Assembly: GCF_011602485.2 (NCBI RefSeq)
Contig: NZ_CP050022.2
Coordinates: 62,001-126,000, forward strand
From: Bradyrhizobium sp. 1(2017)
GTDB lineage: Bacteria; Pseudomonadota; Alphaproteobacteria; Rhizobiales; Xanthobacteraceae
DNA length: 64,000 nucleotides
Direction of reading: 5' to 3'
Below are positions 55,985-64,000 of this stretch, piece by piece (the first letter of the stretch is position 1; the number at the start of each line of letters is the position of its first letter). Both the position numbers and the translations under genes were made by a program. A model generated the notes under the pieces. It saw only the letters and a program-made list of their open reading frames with translations, ran no database searches and was not told the origin of the DNA.

Positions 55985-56866
55985 ATGCAAAAGCAAGCCA
56001 TCTTCCAGTCAAAGCTGTTGCCCTATGCGCTGGTTGCGCCGCAGCTCGCGATCGTCCTGATTTTCTTCTACTGGCCGGCCCTGCAGGCCGTGATCCAGTC
56101 CTTCCTGCTGCAGGACGCGTTCGGCCTGTCGACGAGCTTCGTCTGGTTCGAGAATTATATCGAGCTCATGCAGGACAGCGCCTATTTCGAGGCGATCGTC
56201 CGGACCTTCTTCTTCTCGTTCGCGATTGCGGTGTCGTCGCTGTCGTTTGCGCTGCTGCTCGCCGTGATGGCTGACAAGCCGCTGCGCGGCTCGATGCTGT
56301 ATCGGACGTTGCTGATCTGGCCCTATGCGGTGGCGCCGCCCGTCGTCGGCGTGCTCTGGATCTTCATGCTGCACCCCTCGCTGGGGGTGCTCTCGCGGTA
56401 CTTGCGCGCTCTGGGCATCGACTGGAATCCGCTGCTCGACGGCGACCAGGCCGCTGCGCTGATCATCCTCGCCGCCGCCTGGAAGCAGATCTCCTACAAC
56501 TTCCTGTTCTTCCTCGCCGGCCTGCAGAGCATCCCGCGAAGCGTGCTCGAGGCGGCCGCGATCGACGGCGCGCGCCCGATGCGAAGGTTCTGGACCGTGA
56601 CCTTCCCGCTGCTGTCGCCGACCATCTTCTTCCTTCTGGTCGTCAACATCGTCTACGCCTTCTTCGACACGTTCGGCATCATCGACACCATGACCCGCGG
56701 CGGTCCCGGCAAGTCGACGGAGACGCTGGTCTACAAGGTCTATTCCGACGGCCTGCTCGGCGGCAATCTCGGCAGCTCGGCGGCGCAATCGGTGATCCTG
56801 ATGATCATGGTCATCGTGCTGACGGGAATCCAGTTCCGCTTCGTCGAACGCAAGGTGACCTACTGA
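55985..56866 (+). CDS. ugpA: sn-glycerol-3-phosphate ABC transporter permease UgpA
   Basis: A 293-residue inner-membrane permease with about six transmembrane segments. The coupling motif [20 protein letters not shown] lies near residue 195. The first segment [20 protein letters not shown] is clear. With UgpE it forms the channel. Its stop overlaps the ugpE start by one base (TGATGG). Confidence 0.93.
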   Translation: MQKQAIFQSKLLPYALVAPQLAIVLIFFYWPALQAVIQSFLLQDAFGLSTSFVWFENYIELMQDSAYFEAIVRTFFFSFAIAVSSLSFALLLAVMADKPLRGSMLYRTLLIWPYAVAPPVVGVLWIFMLHPSLGVLSRYLRALGIDWNPLLDGDQAAALIILAAAWKQISYNFLFFLAGLQSIPRSVLEAAAIDGARPMRRFWTVTFPLLSPTIFFLLVVNIVYAFFDTFGIIDTMTRGGPGKSTETLVYKVYSDGLLGGNLGSSAAQSVILMIMVIVLTGIQFRFVERKVTY

Positions 56867-57714
56867 TGGTCGAGCAAGAAGGCATCAGGCGCTACATTGC
56901 CCACATCATCCTCTGGATCGGGATCGCGATCGTCGCGTTCCCCGTCTACATCGCGATCGTCGCCTCCACCCAGGAGAACGCGCTGATCGCGAACGGGCAG
57001 ATGTCGCTGCTACCGGGCGGGCATTTCTTCGAGACCTACTACCAGACCATCTTCGTCGGCACGAGCGGCTCGACCCGCGAGCCGGTCGGCAACATGATGC
57101 TGAACTCGCTGGTGATGGCGCTCTTGATCGCGATCGGCAAGATCGCGATCTCGATCATCTCGGCCTATGCGATCGTGTATTTCCGCTTTCCGTTCCGGAT
57201 GGCGATCTTCTGGCTGATCTTCATCACCCTGATGCTGCCGGTCGAGGTGCGCATCTATCCGACCTACAAGATCGTCGCCGATCTGCACATGCTCGACAGC
57301 TACGCCGGCCTGTCGCTGCCGCTGATCGCCTCGGCCACCGCGACGCTGCTGTTCCGCCAGTTCTTCATGACGGTGCCGGACGAGCTCCTGGAAGCCTCGC
57401 GCATCGACGGCGCCGGTCCCTTCCGCTTCTTCTGGGATACGCTGCTGCCGCTGTCGCGCACCAACATGGCCGCGCTGTTCGTGATCCTGTTCATCCTCGG
57501 CTGGAATCAATATCTCTGGCCGCTGCTGATCACCACGCGCGACGACATGCAGACCATCCAGATCGGCATCCGCAAGATGATCACCACCACCGACGCGCTG
57601 ACCGAATGGCCGATCGTGATGGCAACCGCCGTGCTGGCCATGCTGCCGCCGGTGTTCGTCGTCGTCGCCATGCAGAAGCTGTTCGTGCGCGGATTGGTCG
57701 AGACGGAAAAGTAG
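56866..57714 (+). CDS. ugpE: sn-glycerol-3-phosphate ABC transporter permease UgpE
   Basis: A 282-residue permease of the MalG type with six predicted transmembrane segments. The coupling motif EASRIDGAGPFRFFWDTLLP contacts the ATPase UgpC. The N-terminal segment IAHIILWIGIAIVAFPVYIA is the first membrane span. It starts within the ugpA stop codon, so the two are translationally coupled. Confidence 0.93.
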   Translation: MVEQEGIRRYIAHIILWIGIAIVAFPVYIAIVASTQENALIANGQMSLLPGGHFFETYYQTIFVGTSGSTREPVGNMMLNSLVMALLIAIGKIAISIISAYAIVYFRFPFRMAIFWLIFITLMLPVEVRIYPTYKIVADLHMLDSYAGLSLPLIASATATLLFRQFFMTVPDELLEASRIDGAGPFRFFWDTLLPLSRTNMAALFVILFILGWNQYLWPLLITTRDDMQTIQIGIRKMITTTDALTEWPIVMATAVLAMLPPVFVVVAMQKLFVRGLVETEK

Positions 57715-57734
57715 GTTCTTCCAAGTGAGTTTTC

Positions 57735-58820
57735 ATGGCTAACGTCACCCTGCGCAACGTCCGCAAGACCTATCCCGGCGGCTTCGAGGCCATCAAGGGT
57801 GTCGACGTCGATGTCGGCGACGGCCAGTTCTGCGTGCTGGTCGGCCCCTCCGGCTGCGGCAAGTCCACGCTGCTGCGCATGGTCGCGGGACTGGAGACCG
57901 TCACCGGCGGCGAGATCGACATCGGCGGCCGCGTCGTCAACCAGGTCGAGCCGGCCGACCGCGACATCGCGATGGTGTTCCAGAACTACGCGCTCTATCC
58001 GCATATGAGCGTCTACAACAACATGGCCTATGGCCTGCGCAACCGCGGCATGGCGGAAGCCGAGATCAAGACCCGCGTCGAGGAAGCCGCGCGCGTGCTC
58101 GAGCTGTCGGCCATGCTGGAGCGCAAGCCGCGCCAGCTCTCCGGCGGCCAGCGCCAGCGCGTCGCCATGGGCCGCGCCATCGTGCGCCAGCCGAAGGTGT
58201 TTCTGTTCGACGAGCCGCTCTCCAATCTCGACGCCAAGCTGCGCATCGCGATGCGCGTCGAGATCCGCAAATTGCAGCGCCGCCTCAACACCACGTCGAT
58301 CTACGTCACGCACGACCAGCTCGAGGCGATGACGCTCGCCGACATTCTCGTCGTGATGAATGGCGGCGAGGTCGAGCAGGTCGGCAATCCCCTGGCGATC
58401 TACGAGAAGCCGGCGACGACCTTCGTCGCCTCCTTCATCGGCGCGCCGCCGATGAATCTGATGTCGACGCGCGCGGACGAGATCAAATCGCAGCTCGGCG
58501 GCAGCGCCGGCGAAGCCGGCATCCTCGGCATCCGTCCGGAGGACTTCGTCATCACCGACCAGACCCCGGCCGGCGGCGTCGCGCTGCCGCTCACCGTCGA
58601 AGCGATCGAGCGCGTCGGCGCGGAAACCTTCGTCTACGGCTCGCGAGCGCACGACGAGCAGCGCGTTGCCGCCACCCCCGGCGAGCTGCCGCCCGGCGAG
58701 GTGATCGTCCGCATTCCCGGAACCGAGGCCCCCGCCATCGGCCAGAACATCCGCGTCGCGGCGCAGCGCCAAAAGCTGCATTTGTTCAGCGGCGACGGGC
58801 GGAAGCGGATCGAGGCCTGA
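57735..58820 (+). CDS. ugpC: sn-glycerol-3-phosphate ABC transporter ATPase UgpC
   Basis: A 361-residue ATPase. Walker A is [14 protein letters not shown], the signature motif [12 protein letters not shown], Walker [13 protein letters not shown], and the switch His is in [15 protein letters not shown]-terminal TOBE/MalK-type regulatory domain begins about residue 235. In E. coli this domain receives a glycerophosphodiesterase partner, UgpQ, but no ugpQ follows here. Confidence 0.93.
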   Translation: MANVTLRNVRKTYPGGFEAIKGVDVDVGDGQFCVLVGPSGCGKSTLLRMVAGLETVTGGEIDIGGRVVNQVEPADRDIAMVFQNYALYPHMSVYNNMAYGLRNRGMAEAEIKTRVEEAARVLELSAMLERKPRQLSGGQRQRVAMGRAIVRQPKVFLFDEPLSNLDAKLRIAMRVEIRKLQRRLNTTSIYVTHDQLEAMTLADILVVMNGGEVEQVGNPLAIYEKPATTFVASFIGAPPMNLMSTRADEIKSQLGGSAGEAGILGIRPEDFVITDQTPAGGVALPLTVEAIERVGAETFVYGSRAHDEQRVAATPGELPPGEVIVRIPGTEAPAIGQNIRVAAQRQKLHLFSGDGRKRIEA

Positions 58821-58851
58821 CCGGTTCCCAAGGGCCGACCGATAAAAAGTG

Positions 58852-58892
58852 CGAAAACAACCCCATGCACAGTAGAAGGGGCTTTGTTTTCG
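58852..58892 (+). terminator. hairpin after ugpC
   Basis: CGAAAACAACCCC pairs with GGGGCTTTGTTTTCG, with a small bulge, around an 11-13 base loop. It lies 31 bases after ugpC and contains a T-rich 3' arm. This is a plausible operon terminator. Confidence 0.5.
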
Positions 58893-59044
58893 TTGGGAGA
58901 ATTCGGCACGGAAAATCGTCATGCCGCACTGGTCGGCTCAGCCCGAACGAAATCGCTGACAGGCGTTCGGAGACATGGCCGACACATGAACGATGGCAGA
59001 ACTGGACGAGGCCGACCGGCATGGGCCCATCCACAGCCTACCGG

Positions 59045-59151
59045 CTAGCTGCTTGAACCAACACGGGGATATGCCCATATTGCTGACCAAGGGGTGCCTT
59101 GATCGGGCCCTGATGCACCAAAGTCGCTTCGAGAGGACTTTGTAAACTATG
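59045..59151 (+). promoter_or_regulatory. ROSE-type RNA thermometer in the hsp20 leader
   Basis: The leader folds into successive hairpins: GATATG/CATATT near 59066-59079, GGTGC/GCACC at about 59093-59118, and AAAGTC/GACTTT at 59120-59141. The last contains TCGCT opposite AGAGGA, the Shine-Dalgarno sequence of the small heat-shock gene. ROSE elements, first described in Bradyrhizobium hsp genes, share a 3' hairpin in which UYGCU pairs with AGGA and melts on heating. The rest of the 328-base gap holds the ugpC terminator and the promoter. Confidence 0.65.
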
Positions 59152-59574
59152 TCTCGTGTTCCAACGCTCTCCAGTCCCTTTCTGCTGGGCTTCGACGAGA
59201 TCGAGCGCGTGCTCGATCGGGTCGTCAAAGGCGCCGACGGTTATCCTCCCTACAATATCGAGAGGTGTGACCGGTCGGACGGCCAGCCCGAGCGTTTGCG
59301 CATCACGCTGGCGGTCGCCGGATTCACCCGCGACCAACTCGATGTAACCATTGAGGAAAACCAGCTCGTGATCCGCGGGCGGCAGCAGGACGACAAATCC
59401 CGGCAATACATCCATCGCGGCATCGCCGCGCGCCACTTCCAGCGCACTTTCGTGCTGGCGGAGGGGATGCTGGTGCTGGGTGCGGATCTGAAGAACGGGC
59501 TGTTGTCGATCGATCTTGCCCGGCCTGAACCGGAGAGGATCGTTAAGACAATCGCTATCAATGAGCACGAATAA
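59149..59574 (+). CDS. Hsp20 family small heat-shock protein
   Basis: A 141-residue alpha-crystallin-domain chaperone. YPPYNIERC opens the domain. The core runs to HRGIAARHFQRTFVLAEGM and the family GADLKNGLLSIDLARPEPE segment, and the C-terminal IAI lies near residue 136. It holds unfolding proteins as oligomers during heat stress. Translation is probably controlled by the ROSE-like leader. The DUF1150 gene follows 50 bases on, a frequent pairing in alphaproteobacteria. Confidence 0.93.
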   Translation: MSRVPTLSSPFLLGFDEIERVLDRVVKGADGYPPYNIERCDRSDGQPERLRITLAVAGFTRDQLDVTIEENQLVIRGRQQDDKSRQYIHRGIAARHFQRTFVLAEGMLVLGADLKNGLLSIDLARPEPERIVKTIAINEHE

Positions 59575-59624
59575 TGGAACGAGTAGCGGACTCGACCGCT
59601 TAGTGTTCCAGAGGAGTCGAGACC

Positions 59625-59897
59625 ATGAGTGAAGGTCACGTTGCGTTCGAATACGAAGCCAAGAATGTCTCCCCGGAGACGCTGGCAACCCTCGGCGAAG
59701 GCCATATCGCCTATGTGAAGCAGATCCGTTCCGAGGACGTTCCGGGCCTGTTTCCCGAAGCGCCGAAAATCGCGCCGGGCCTCAAGCTCTTCGCGCTCCA
59801 CGCCGCCGACGGTACGCCGATCATGCTGACCGACAGCCGGGAAGCTGCGATCGCCAACGCCTGGAGCAACGAGCTGCAAGCGGTGAGCGTGCACTGA
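59625..59897 (+). CDS. DUF1150 family protein
   Basis: A 90-residue soluble protein of the DUF1150 family, recognised by the FEYEAKNVSPETLATLGEG, YVKQIRSEDV and LFALHAADGTPIMLTDSREA segments. Its function is unknown, but it repeatedly follows Hsp20 genes and may act in heat-shock physiology. The ATG at 59625 follows GAGGAG. A very strong terminator lies 30 bases downstream. Confidence 0.88.
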   Translation: MSEGHVAFEYEAKNVSPETLATLGEGHIAYVKQIRSEDVPGLFPEAPKIAPGLKLFALHAADGTPIMLTDSREAAIANAWSNELQAVSVH

Positions 59898-59926
59898 GCG
59901 CGCAAGCTTCGCACTGACAGAGTTTC

Positions 59927-59968
59927 AAGCGGGCACGCCTTCGGAACGAAGGCGTGCCCGCTTTCATT
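59927..59968 (+). terminator. rho-independent terminator of hsp20-DUF1150
   Basis: A perfect 17-base stem (AAGCGGGCACGCCTTCG at 59927-59943, CGAAGGCGTGCCCGCTT at 59947-59963) with loop GAA is followed by TCATTTT. Confidence 0.9.
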
Positions 59969-60325
59969 TTGAGTGATGACGTCTCGGCATCGTCATTGCT
60001 GGGAGCACTTCCGACGAAGCAATCCAGAATCACCCACGGAAAGGTTCCGGATTGCCTCGCTGTGCTCGCAATAACGGAGTGCGAGGCGATGGCCTCCTCA
60101 ACTCTCGCGTGTCGCGGACGCGGCGCTTTCCTGGCGATGCGAAGCATCGTCCAGTCGCGGTGCGGCGCAGAGCCCCCCGGAAAGCGGCAGCTCACAAATG
60201 TAGAGACACAATGTAGAGACATGGGCCCCGGCTCTGCAGCGCATCACTTCGTGCTGCGCAGCGTCCGGGGCACGAGAACAAGGCTCGATGCTCGCTCTCT
60301 CGCTAGTCGGCAAAGACGAGAAAGA
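59969..60325. repeat. non-coding stretch with family A copy 5
   Basis: There is no gene between the DUF1150 terminator and ptsN. At 60107-60279 lies an inverted pair of family A units: CGTGTCGCGGACGCGGCGC, GGCGATGCGAAGCATCGTCC, then CCCCGGCTCTGCAGCGC and GCAGCGTCCGGGGCACGAG. The interior carries a short direct repeat (ATGTAGAGACA, twice). The sequence at 59990-60075 looks like degenerate repeat material (GAAGCAATCCAGAATC, compare GAAGCAATCCGG at 18452). Confidence 0.65.
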
Positions 60326-60787
60326 TCAGGCCGCCGTCGCCGGTGGCAGGGCCAGCACCGAATAGATCGCCTGGGCATCGCGCGAGGCGCGGAGCTTCTT
60401 GGCGATGTCCTGGTCGCGCAGGAGGCGGGCAATGCGGGCGAGGGCCTTGAGGTGATCGGCGCCGGCGCCTTCGGGCGCGAGCAGCAGGAAGACCAGATCG
60501 ACCGGCTGGCCGTCCATCGCCTCGAAATCGATCGGGCGATCGAGCCGTGCGAACAGGCCAAAGATCTTTTCGAGCTTGGGCAGCTTGCCGTGCGGGATGG
60601 CGACGCCGTAGCCGACCGCGGTGGTGCCAAGCTTCTCACGCTGCAGCAGCACTTCGAACACGGCGCGCTCGTTCTGCCCGGTCAGCTCGGCGGCCTTGGC
60701 CGCGAGCTCCTGCAGCGCCTGCTTCTTGCTGTTGACTTTCAATGCCGGGAGAATCGCCTCGGGTGCGACCAGATCGGTAATCGGCAT
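60326..60787 (-). CDS. ptsN: nitrogen phosphotransferase EIIA(Ntr)
   Basis: A 153-residue PTS EIIA domain that takes phosphate from NPr and regulates potassium uptake, nitrogen and stress functions. The phosphorylated His66 is in GVAIPHGKLP. VDLVFLLLAPEGAGADHLKALARI is the later core. It is the last gene of the rpoN-hpf-ptsN cluster. The 227-base gap to hpf holds no gene. Confidence 0.94.
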   Translation of the reverse strand: MPITDLVAPEAILPALKVNSKKQALQELAAKAAELTGQNERAVFEVLLQREKLGTTAVGYGVAIPHGKLPKLEKIFGLFARLDRPIDFEAMDGQPVDLVFLLLAPEGAGADHLKALARIARLLRDQDIAKKLRASRDAQAIYSVLALPPATAA

Positions 60788-61014
60788 GGAAGCTTTCCGA
60801 GGTGAATTAAACCGTCAGGTTCCGATTTGGCCAGCTTGGAGGACCAAGCGGGGCCGGCGTCAATAACATGAAGCAGGAGGGGGACTTAGCCCAAGTCCCG
60901 TTAGATCCTGATGTGGGGCGCTTCTACTCCAACGCAATCCCGGTGCCAACTCCCGCGTGCGGCTTTGCCACGGGTCATTGTTAAGGGCCGGGATCATACG
61001 GACCCCGCCTCGGC

Positions 61015-61617
61015 CTAGCCGCCCGCCTTGCCGTCGACCTTGGCTCCGGGCGGATCGATCCAGCCCACATTGCCATCCGCCCGGCGGTAAATGATGTTCA
61101 CCCGGCCGGACGAGCCGTGCTGGAATACCAGGCACGGGGCTCCGCTGAGATCGAGTTCCATCACCGCCTCGCTGACCGAGAACTGCTTCAACGAGGTGGT
61201 TTGCTCGGCGATGATCACGGGGCTGTAGCCGGTGACCTCATCCTCGCCCTCGGGCGCCTCCAGCACATAGCTGGTCGCATCGAGCGCAGCCATCGCCTCG
61301 GAGGCGACATGGGCCTTGCGGGCGGAACGGTCCTTGAGTCGGTTCTTGTAGCGGCGCAGCCGCCTCTCGATCATCAGCAGCGCCTGGTCGGCGCTGGCAT
61401 AGGCATCGGGCGCGTTCGAATCGGCCTCGAGCGTAACCCCCGAATCGAGGTGCAGCGCACAGTCGGTGCGGAAGCCGAAGCCGTCCTTGCTCAGCGTGAT
61501 ATGCCCAGAATAGCTGCCGTCGAAATATTTGCGCAGCACCTCGTCGGTGCGGTCGGCGACGCGGCCGCGCAGCGTCTCGCCGACGCTGATGCTCTTACCC
61601 GAAATCCGGAGGGTCAT
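61015..61617 (-). CDS. hpf: ribosome hibernation-promoting factor, long form
   Basis: A 200-residue protein. The N-terminal sigma-54 modulation/S30 domain (MTLRISGKSISVGETLRGRV to about 100) inserts in the 30S mRNA channel. The C-terminal domain (SLKQFSVSEAVMELDLSGAP to the end, with FQHGSSGRVNIIYRRADG) drives 100S dimer formation. The ATG at 61617 follows CCGGAGGG-like sequence read on the minus strand and gives the family start; upstream codons extend into the repeat. It lies between rpoN and ptsN. Confidence 0.93.
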   Translation of the reverse strand: MTLRISGKSISVGETLRGRVADRTDEVLRKYFDGSYSGHITLSKDGFGFRTDCALHLDSGVTLEADSNAPDAYASADQALLMIERRLRRYKNRLKDRSARKAHVASEAMAALDATSYVLEAPEGEDEVTGYSPVIIAEQTTSLKQFSVSEAVMELDLSGAPCLVFQHGSSGRVNIIYRRADGNVGWIDPPGAKVDGKAGG

Positions 61618-61684
61618 GTGGTGCCTCGCTTGGTTTGTTACCCGAGCTGCAATGACGCATCGTCGCAGCCGGGGTCTTTTCCCG

Positions 61685-61734
61685 GCGCACGATCTTGGCG
61701 GAAAACCGCTGCACACCTTTTCCGGATCATGCGC
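61685..61734. repeat. second copy of the 49-base palindromic repeat
   Basis: GCGCACGATC at 61685-61694 and GATCATGCGC at 61725-61734 are near-inverted ends. The interior GGCGGAAAACCGC then TGCACACCTTTTCCG is the reverse-strand form of the element at 41718-41766. It lies between rpoN and hpf. Confidence 0.7.
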
Positions 61735-61791
61735 AGGCCTGGACCGGTCCCGAAGGGGAATTGAGAGTAGCGCGATTTCGCGCCAGTGCAA

Positions 61792-63420
61792 TCACGCCGG
61801 TTCGGTGTTGCGGGAGCGATCGGACATCGCTGTCGAGAGGACGTTACCAAGAGCGCTCTGCTTGTCACGGCGGCGTTGCACCGAGGAGGGTATGCGCATG
61901 GCTTCGCGGTACTTCGCGACCGTGCGGCGGGCAATATCAATGCCCGAAGCGCGCAAGCGTTCCACGATGGTGTCGTCCGACAGGATCGCCGCGGGCTCTT
62001 CCGAATCGATCAGCTGCTTGATGTGATGGCGAACGGCTTCGGCCGAATGCGCCTCGCCACCGTCGGCCGAGGCGATCGAGGCCGTAAAGAAATATTTCAA
62101 CTCGAATGTGCCGCGATTTGTCGCCATGTATTTGTTGGCGGTGACACGCGACACCGTGGATTCGTGCATCTGGATGGCGTCGGCGACGGCCTTCAGGTTG
62201 AGCGGCCGCAGATGCGCCACGCCATGGGTGAAGAAACCATCCTGCTGGCGCACGATCTCGGTTGCGACCTTCAGGATGGTGCGGGCGCGCTGGTCGAGCG
62301 CGCGCACGAGCCAGGTCGCGTTCTGGAGCGCATCGGTGAAGTAGGACTTGTCGCCGTCCTTGCCGATCTTCTTCGACAGCTCGGAATAGTAGGTCTGGTT
62401 GACCAGCACACGCGGCAAGGTGTCGCTGTTGAGCTCGACATGCCAGCCGCCGTCGGGACCGGGGCGGACATAGACATCGGGCACCATGGTCTGCAGCCGC
62501 GCCGAGCCGAACTTCATGCCGGGCTTGGGATTGAGCCGGCGGATCTCGCCGATCATGTCGGCGATGTCCTCGTCGTCGACGCCGCACAGCTTGCGCAGGG
62601 ACGCGATGTCGCGCTTGGCGAGAAGATCGAGATGCTCGACGAGGGCCTGCATCGCCGGGTCGTAGCGGTCGAGCTCGCGGAGCTGGATCGCCAGGCATTC
62701 GCTCAAATTGCGCGCGCAGACACCTGGCGGATCGAATTTTTGCAGCACGGCGAGGACGTCCTCGACGTCGGCTTGCGACGCGCCGAGACGCTCGGCGGCC
62801 TGGCCGAGATCCGGCGGCAGATAGCCGGCCTCGTCGACGAGGTCGATCAGGTATTGGCCGATCATGCGCTGTGCCGGCGCGGTGAAGGCGACCGAGAGCT
62901 GCTCGGCCAGATGGTCCGACAGGGTCATCTCGGCGGCGACGAAGGCCTCGAGATTGTAATCCTCATCGCCGGAAGCTCCGCCGCCCCACTCGGTGTAGGT
63001 GGTCGGTGCGGCGTCCTGGGCATTGCGCGCGGCCGCCTCGGCCGGCTCCTCGGAGAAGACGTTGTCCAGGCCCGTGTCGAGGGTCTGCTCGATCTCGGCG
63101 CGGGTGCCGAGATCCTTGCTCATCCATTCCTCCTGGCCGGGCTCGAAGGCCTCCGCGCTGCCGCCAAAGCCGTCGTCAGCATGACCGTCACCCTGGCCGC
63201 CGCCCTCGTCGCCATCGCCGAACTGGCCGGCCTCGGCAGGCGCTTCACCGCCCGCCTCGTCATTGGCCCGCTCCAGGAGAGGGTTCCGCTCGAGTTCCTC
63301 CTCGACGAAGGTGGTGAGATCGAGATTGGACAATTGCAGCAGCTTGATCGCCTGCATCAGCTGCGGCGTCATCACCAGCGACTGCGATTGCCGGAACTCT
63401 AATCTCTGCGTAAGCGCCAT
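61792..63420 (-). CDS. rpoN: RNA polymerase sigma-54 factor
   Basis: A 542-residue sigma-54. The Gln/Leu-rich activator-interacting region is at the N-terminus (LTQRLEFRQSQSLVMTPQLM, then QAIKLLQLSNLDL). An acidic linker follows (about 60-150). The core-binding and DNA-binding parts contain ATWLVRALDQRARTILKVA. The RpoN box is RRTVAKYREAMRIPSS near residue 500. It directs nitrogen-regulated and other -24/-12 promoters. Bradyrhizobium often has two rpoN copies; this one has the conserved lptB-rpoN-hpf-ptsN context. Confidence 0.95.
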   Translation of the reverse strand: MALTQRLEFRQSQSLVMTPQLMQAIKLLQLSNLDLTTFVEEELERNPLLERANDEAGGEAPAEAGQFGDGDEGGGQGDGHADDGFGGSAEAFEPGQEEWMSKDLGTRAEIEQTLDTGLDNVFSEEPAEAAARNAQDAAPTTYTEWGGGASGDEDYNLEAFVAAEMTLSDHLAEQLSVAFTAPAQRMIGQYLIDLVDEAGYLPPDLGQAAERLGASQADVEDVLAVLQKFDPPGVCARNLSECLAIQLRELDRYDPAMQALVEHLDLLAKRDIASLRKLCGVDDEDIADMIGEIRRLNPKPGMKFGSARLQTMVPDVYVRPGPDGGWHVELNSDTLPRVLVNQTYYSELSKKIGKDGDKSYFTDALQNATWLVRALDQRARTILKVATEIVRQQDGFFTHGVAHLRPLNLKAVADAIQMHESTVSRVTANKYMATNRGTFELKYFFTASIASADGGEAHSAEAVRHHIKQLIDSEEPAAILSDDTIVERLRASGIDIARRTVAKYREAMRIPSSVQRRRDKQSALGNVLSTAMSDRSRNTEPA

Positions 63421-63509
63421 GAAGCAAGAACCGTTCCCATAATTGGTCCGATTTTTGCTTATCCTAGTCCGGGCCTGATGTACACGGCTTGACGCTGTGC
63501 AAAAACCAG

Positions 63510-64000
63510 CTAGAGGCGGAATTCCTCGCCAAGGTAAAGCCGGCGGACGTCGGGATCGGCAACGATCTCGTCCGGGGTCCCCTCGGTCAGGATTTCACCG
63601 GCATAGACGATATAGGCGCGATCGGTGAGGCCGAGCGTTTCGCGGACATTGTGATCGGTGATCAGGACGCCGATGCCGCGGTTGGTGAGATGGCGGACGA
63701 GGTCCTGAATGTCGCCGACCGCGATCGGATCGATGCCGGCAAAGGGTTCGTCGAGCAGCATGTAGTTCGGACGCGTCGCCAGCGCGCGCGCGATCTCGAC
63801 GCGCCGGCGCTCGCCGCCGGACAGCGCGATCGACGGCGATTTCCGCAGGCGCGTGATGTTGAACTCGTCGAGCAGCGAGTCGAGCTGCTGCTCGCGCTTC
63901 TTGCGCGAGGGCTCGACCACTTCGAGCACGGCGCGGATGTTCTGCTCGACGGTGAGGCCGCGGAAGATCGAGGCTTCCTGCGGCAGATAGCCGATGCCGA
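63510..64000 (-). CDS. lptB: lipopolysaccharide export ATPase LptB (partial)
   Basis: The C-terminal part of an ABC ATPase running off the right edge of the window. The frame is open from 64000 ([19 protein letters not shown], read upstream of a spurious Met). Seen are the LptB Q-loop region, the signature [15 protein letters not shown], Walker [16 protein letters not shown] and the switch His in [14 protein letters not shown]. Walker A lies outside. LptB powers transport of lipopolysaccharide to the outer membrane. Its place before rpoN is conserved in proteobacteria. Confidence 0.93.
   Translation of the reverse strand, partial: GIGYLPQEASIFRGLTVEQNIRAVLEVVEPSRKKREQQLDSLLDEFNITRLRKSPSIALSGGERRRVEIARALATRPNYMLLDEPFAGIDPIAVGDIQDLVRHLTNRGIGVLITDHNVRETLGLTDRAYIVYAGEILTEGTPDEIVADPDVRRLYLGEEFRL

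Noticed and set aside
54574..56001. A 475-codon minus-strand frame opposite ugpB
   Set aside because: Low-complexity antisense shadow; ugpB has a signal peptide, ribosome-binding site and operon context.
61786..63402. A 538-codon open frame on the plus strand opposite rpoN
   Set aside because: Shadow of rpoN, whose RpoN box and N-terminal region are clear.

Overview
The window is ordinary chromosomal DNA of a high-GC alphaproteobacterium, almost certainly Bradyrhizobium or a close relative. The best single marker is the Irr protein at 7110-7601, which carries the heme regulatory motif GCPWHD with Cys29 and the HHH heme site at 117-119 described for Bradyrhizobium japonicum. The gene orders aroA-cmk-rpsA-sppA-ihfB-lapA-trpFBA-accD-folC, divL-tsaE/amgK-murU-addBA-trxA and lptB-rpoN-hpf-ptsN, and the dispersed GC-rich palindromes, agree. 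There is no phage, transposase, integrase or CRISPR array.

Layout. 1-3339: oxyR-type regulator, an acetyltransferase, and two tandem paralogous secreted proteins of unknown function. 3454-8288: a glutathione S-transferase, the unsaturated fatty-acid genes fabA-fabB-fabI (minus strand), divergent irr, and an SH3 envelope protein. 8612-19111: catabolic and accessory genes (2-hydroxyacid dehydrogenase, LysR with a divergent aldo/keto reductase, ThiF/MoeB-like protein, a degenerate secreted protease with a peptidoglycan-binding domain, aldehyde dehydrogenase, gamma-glutamyltransferase, an orphan ParA, an acetyltransferase). 19118-24395: mutM, then ubiE-ubiB-coaBC-dut. 24658-38364: divL, a tsaE-amgK fusion, a PilZ gene, murU, addB-addA, trxA and a DNA ligase. 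38432-50834 (minus): phosphoesterase, folC, accD, trpA, trpB, trpF, lapA, ihfB, sppA, rpsA, cmk, aroA. 50994-53012: a TIGR02300 acidic protein, tRNA-Ala(GGC) followed by a palindromic repeat and a GIY-YIG nuclease gene, and ohrR/ohr. 53188-58820: a CoA-transferase and the ugpBAEC glycerol-3-phosphate importer behind a Pho-box-like site. 59149-59897: hsp20 behind a ROSE-like RNA thermometer, and a DUF1150 gene. 60326-64000 (minus): ptsN, hpf, rpoN and a partial lptB.

The most unusual locus is coaBC (22489-23940). The coenzyme A biosynthesis enzyme carries about 70 extra N-terminal residues that read as a FitA/VapB-type ribbon-helix-helix DNA-binding domain. The 57 bases between ubiB and this gene hold two 17-base palindromes of the form TGAT-N9-ATCA. 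No toxin partner is nearby. This looks like a metabolic enzyme that could bind and regulate its own gene.

Several proteins have lost a hallmark residue of their family. DivL has Tyr for the H-box His, which is normal for DivL. AccD has lost its zinc ribbon, the ThiF/MoeB protein its zinc cysteines, the aldo/keto reductase its catalytic His, and the secreted protease its catalytic His.
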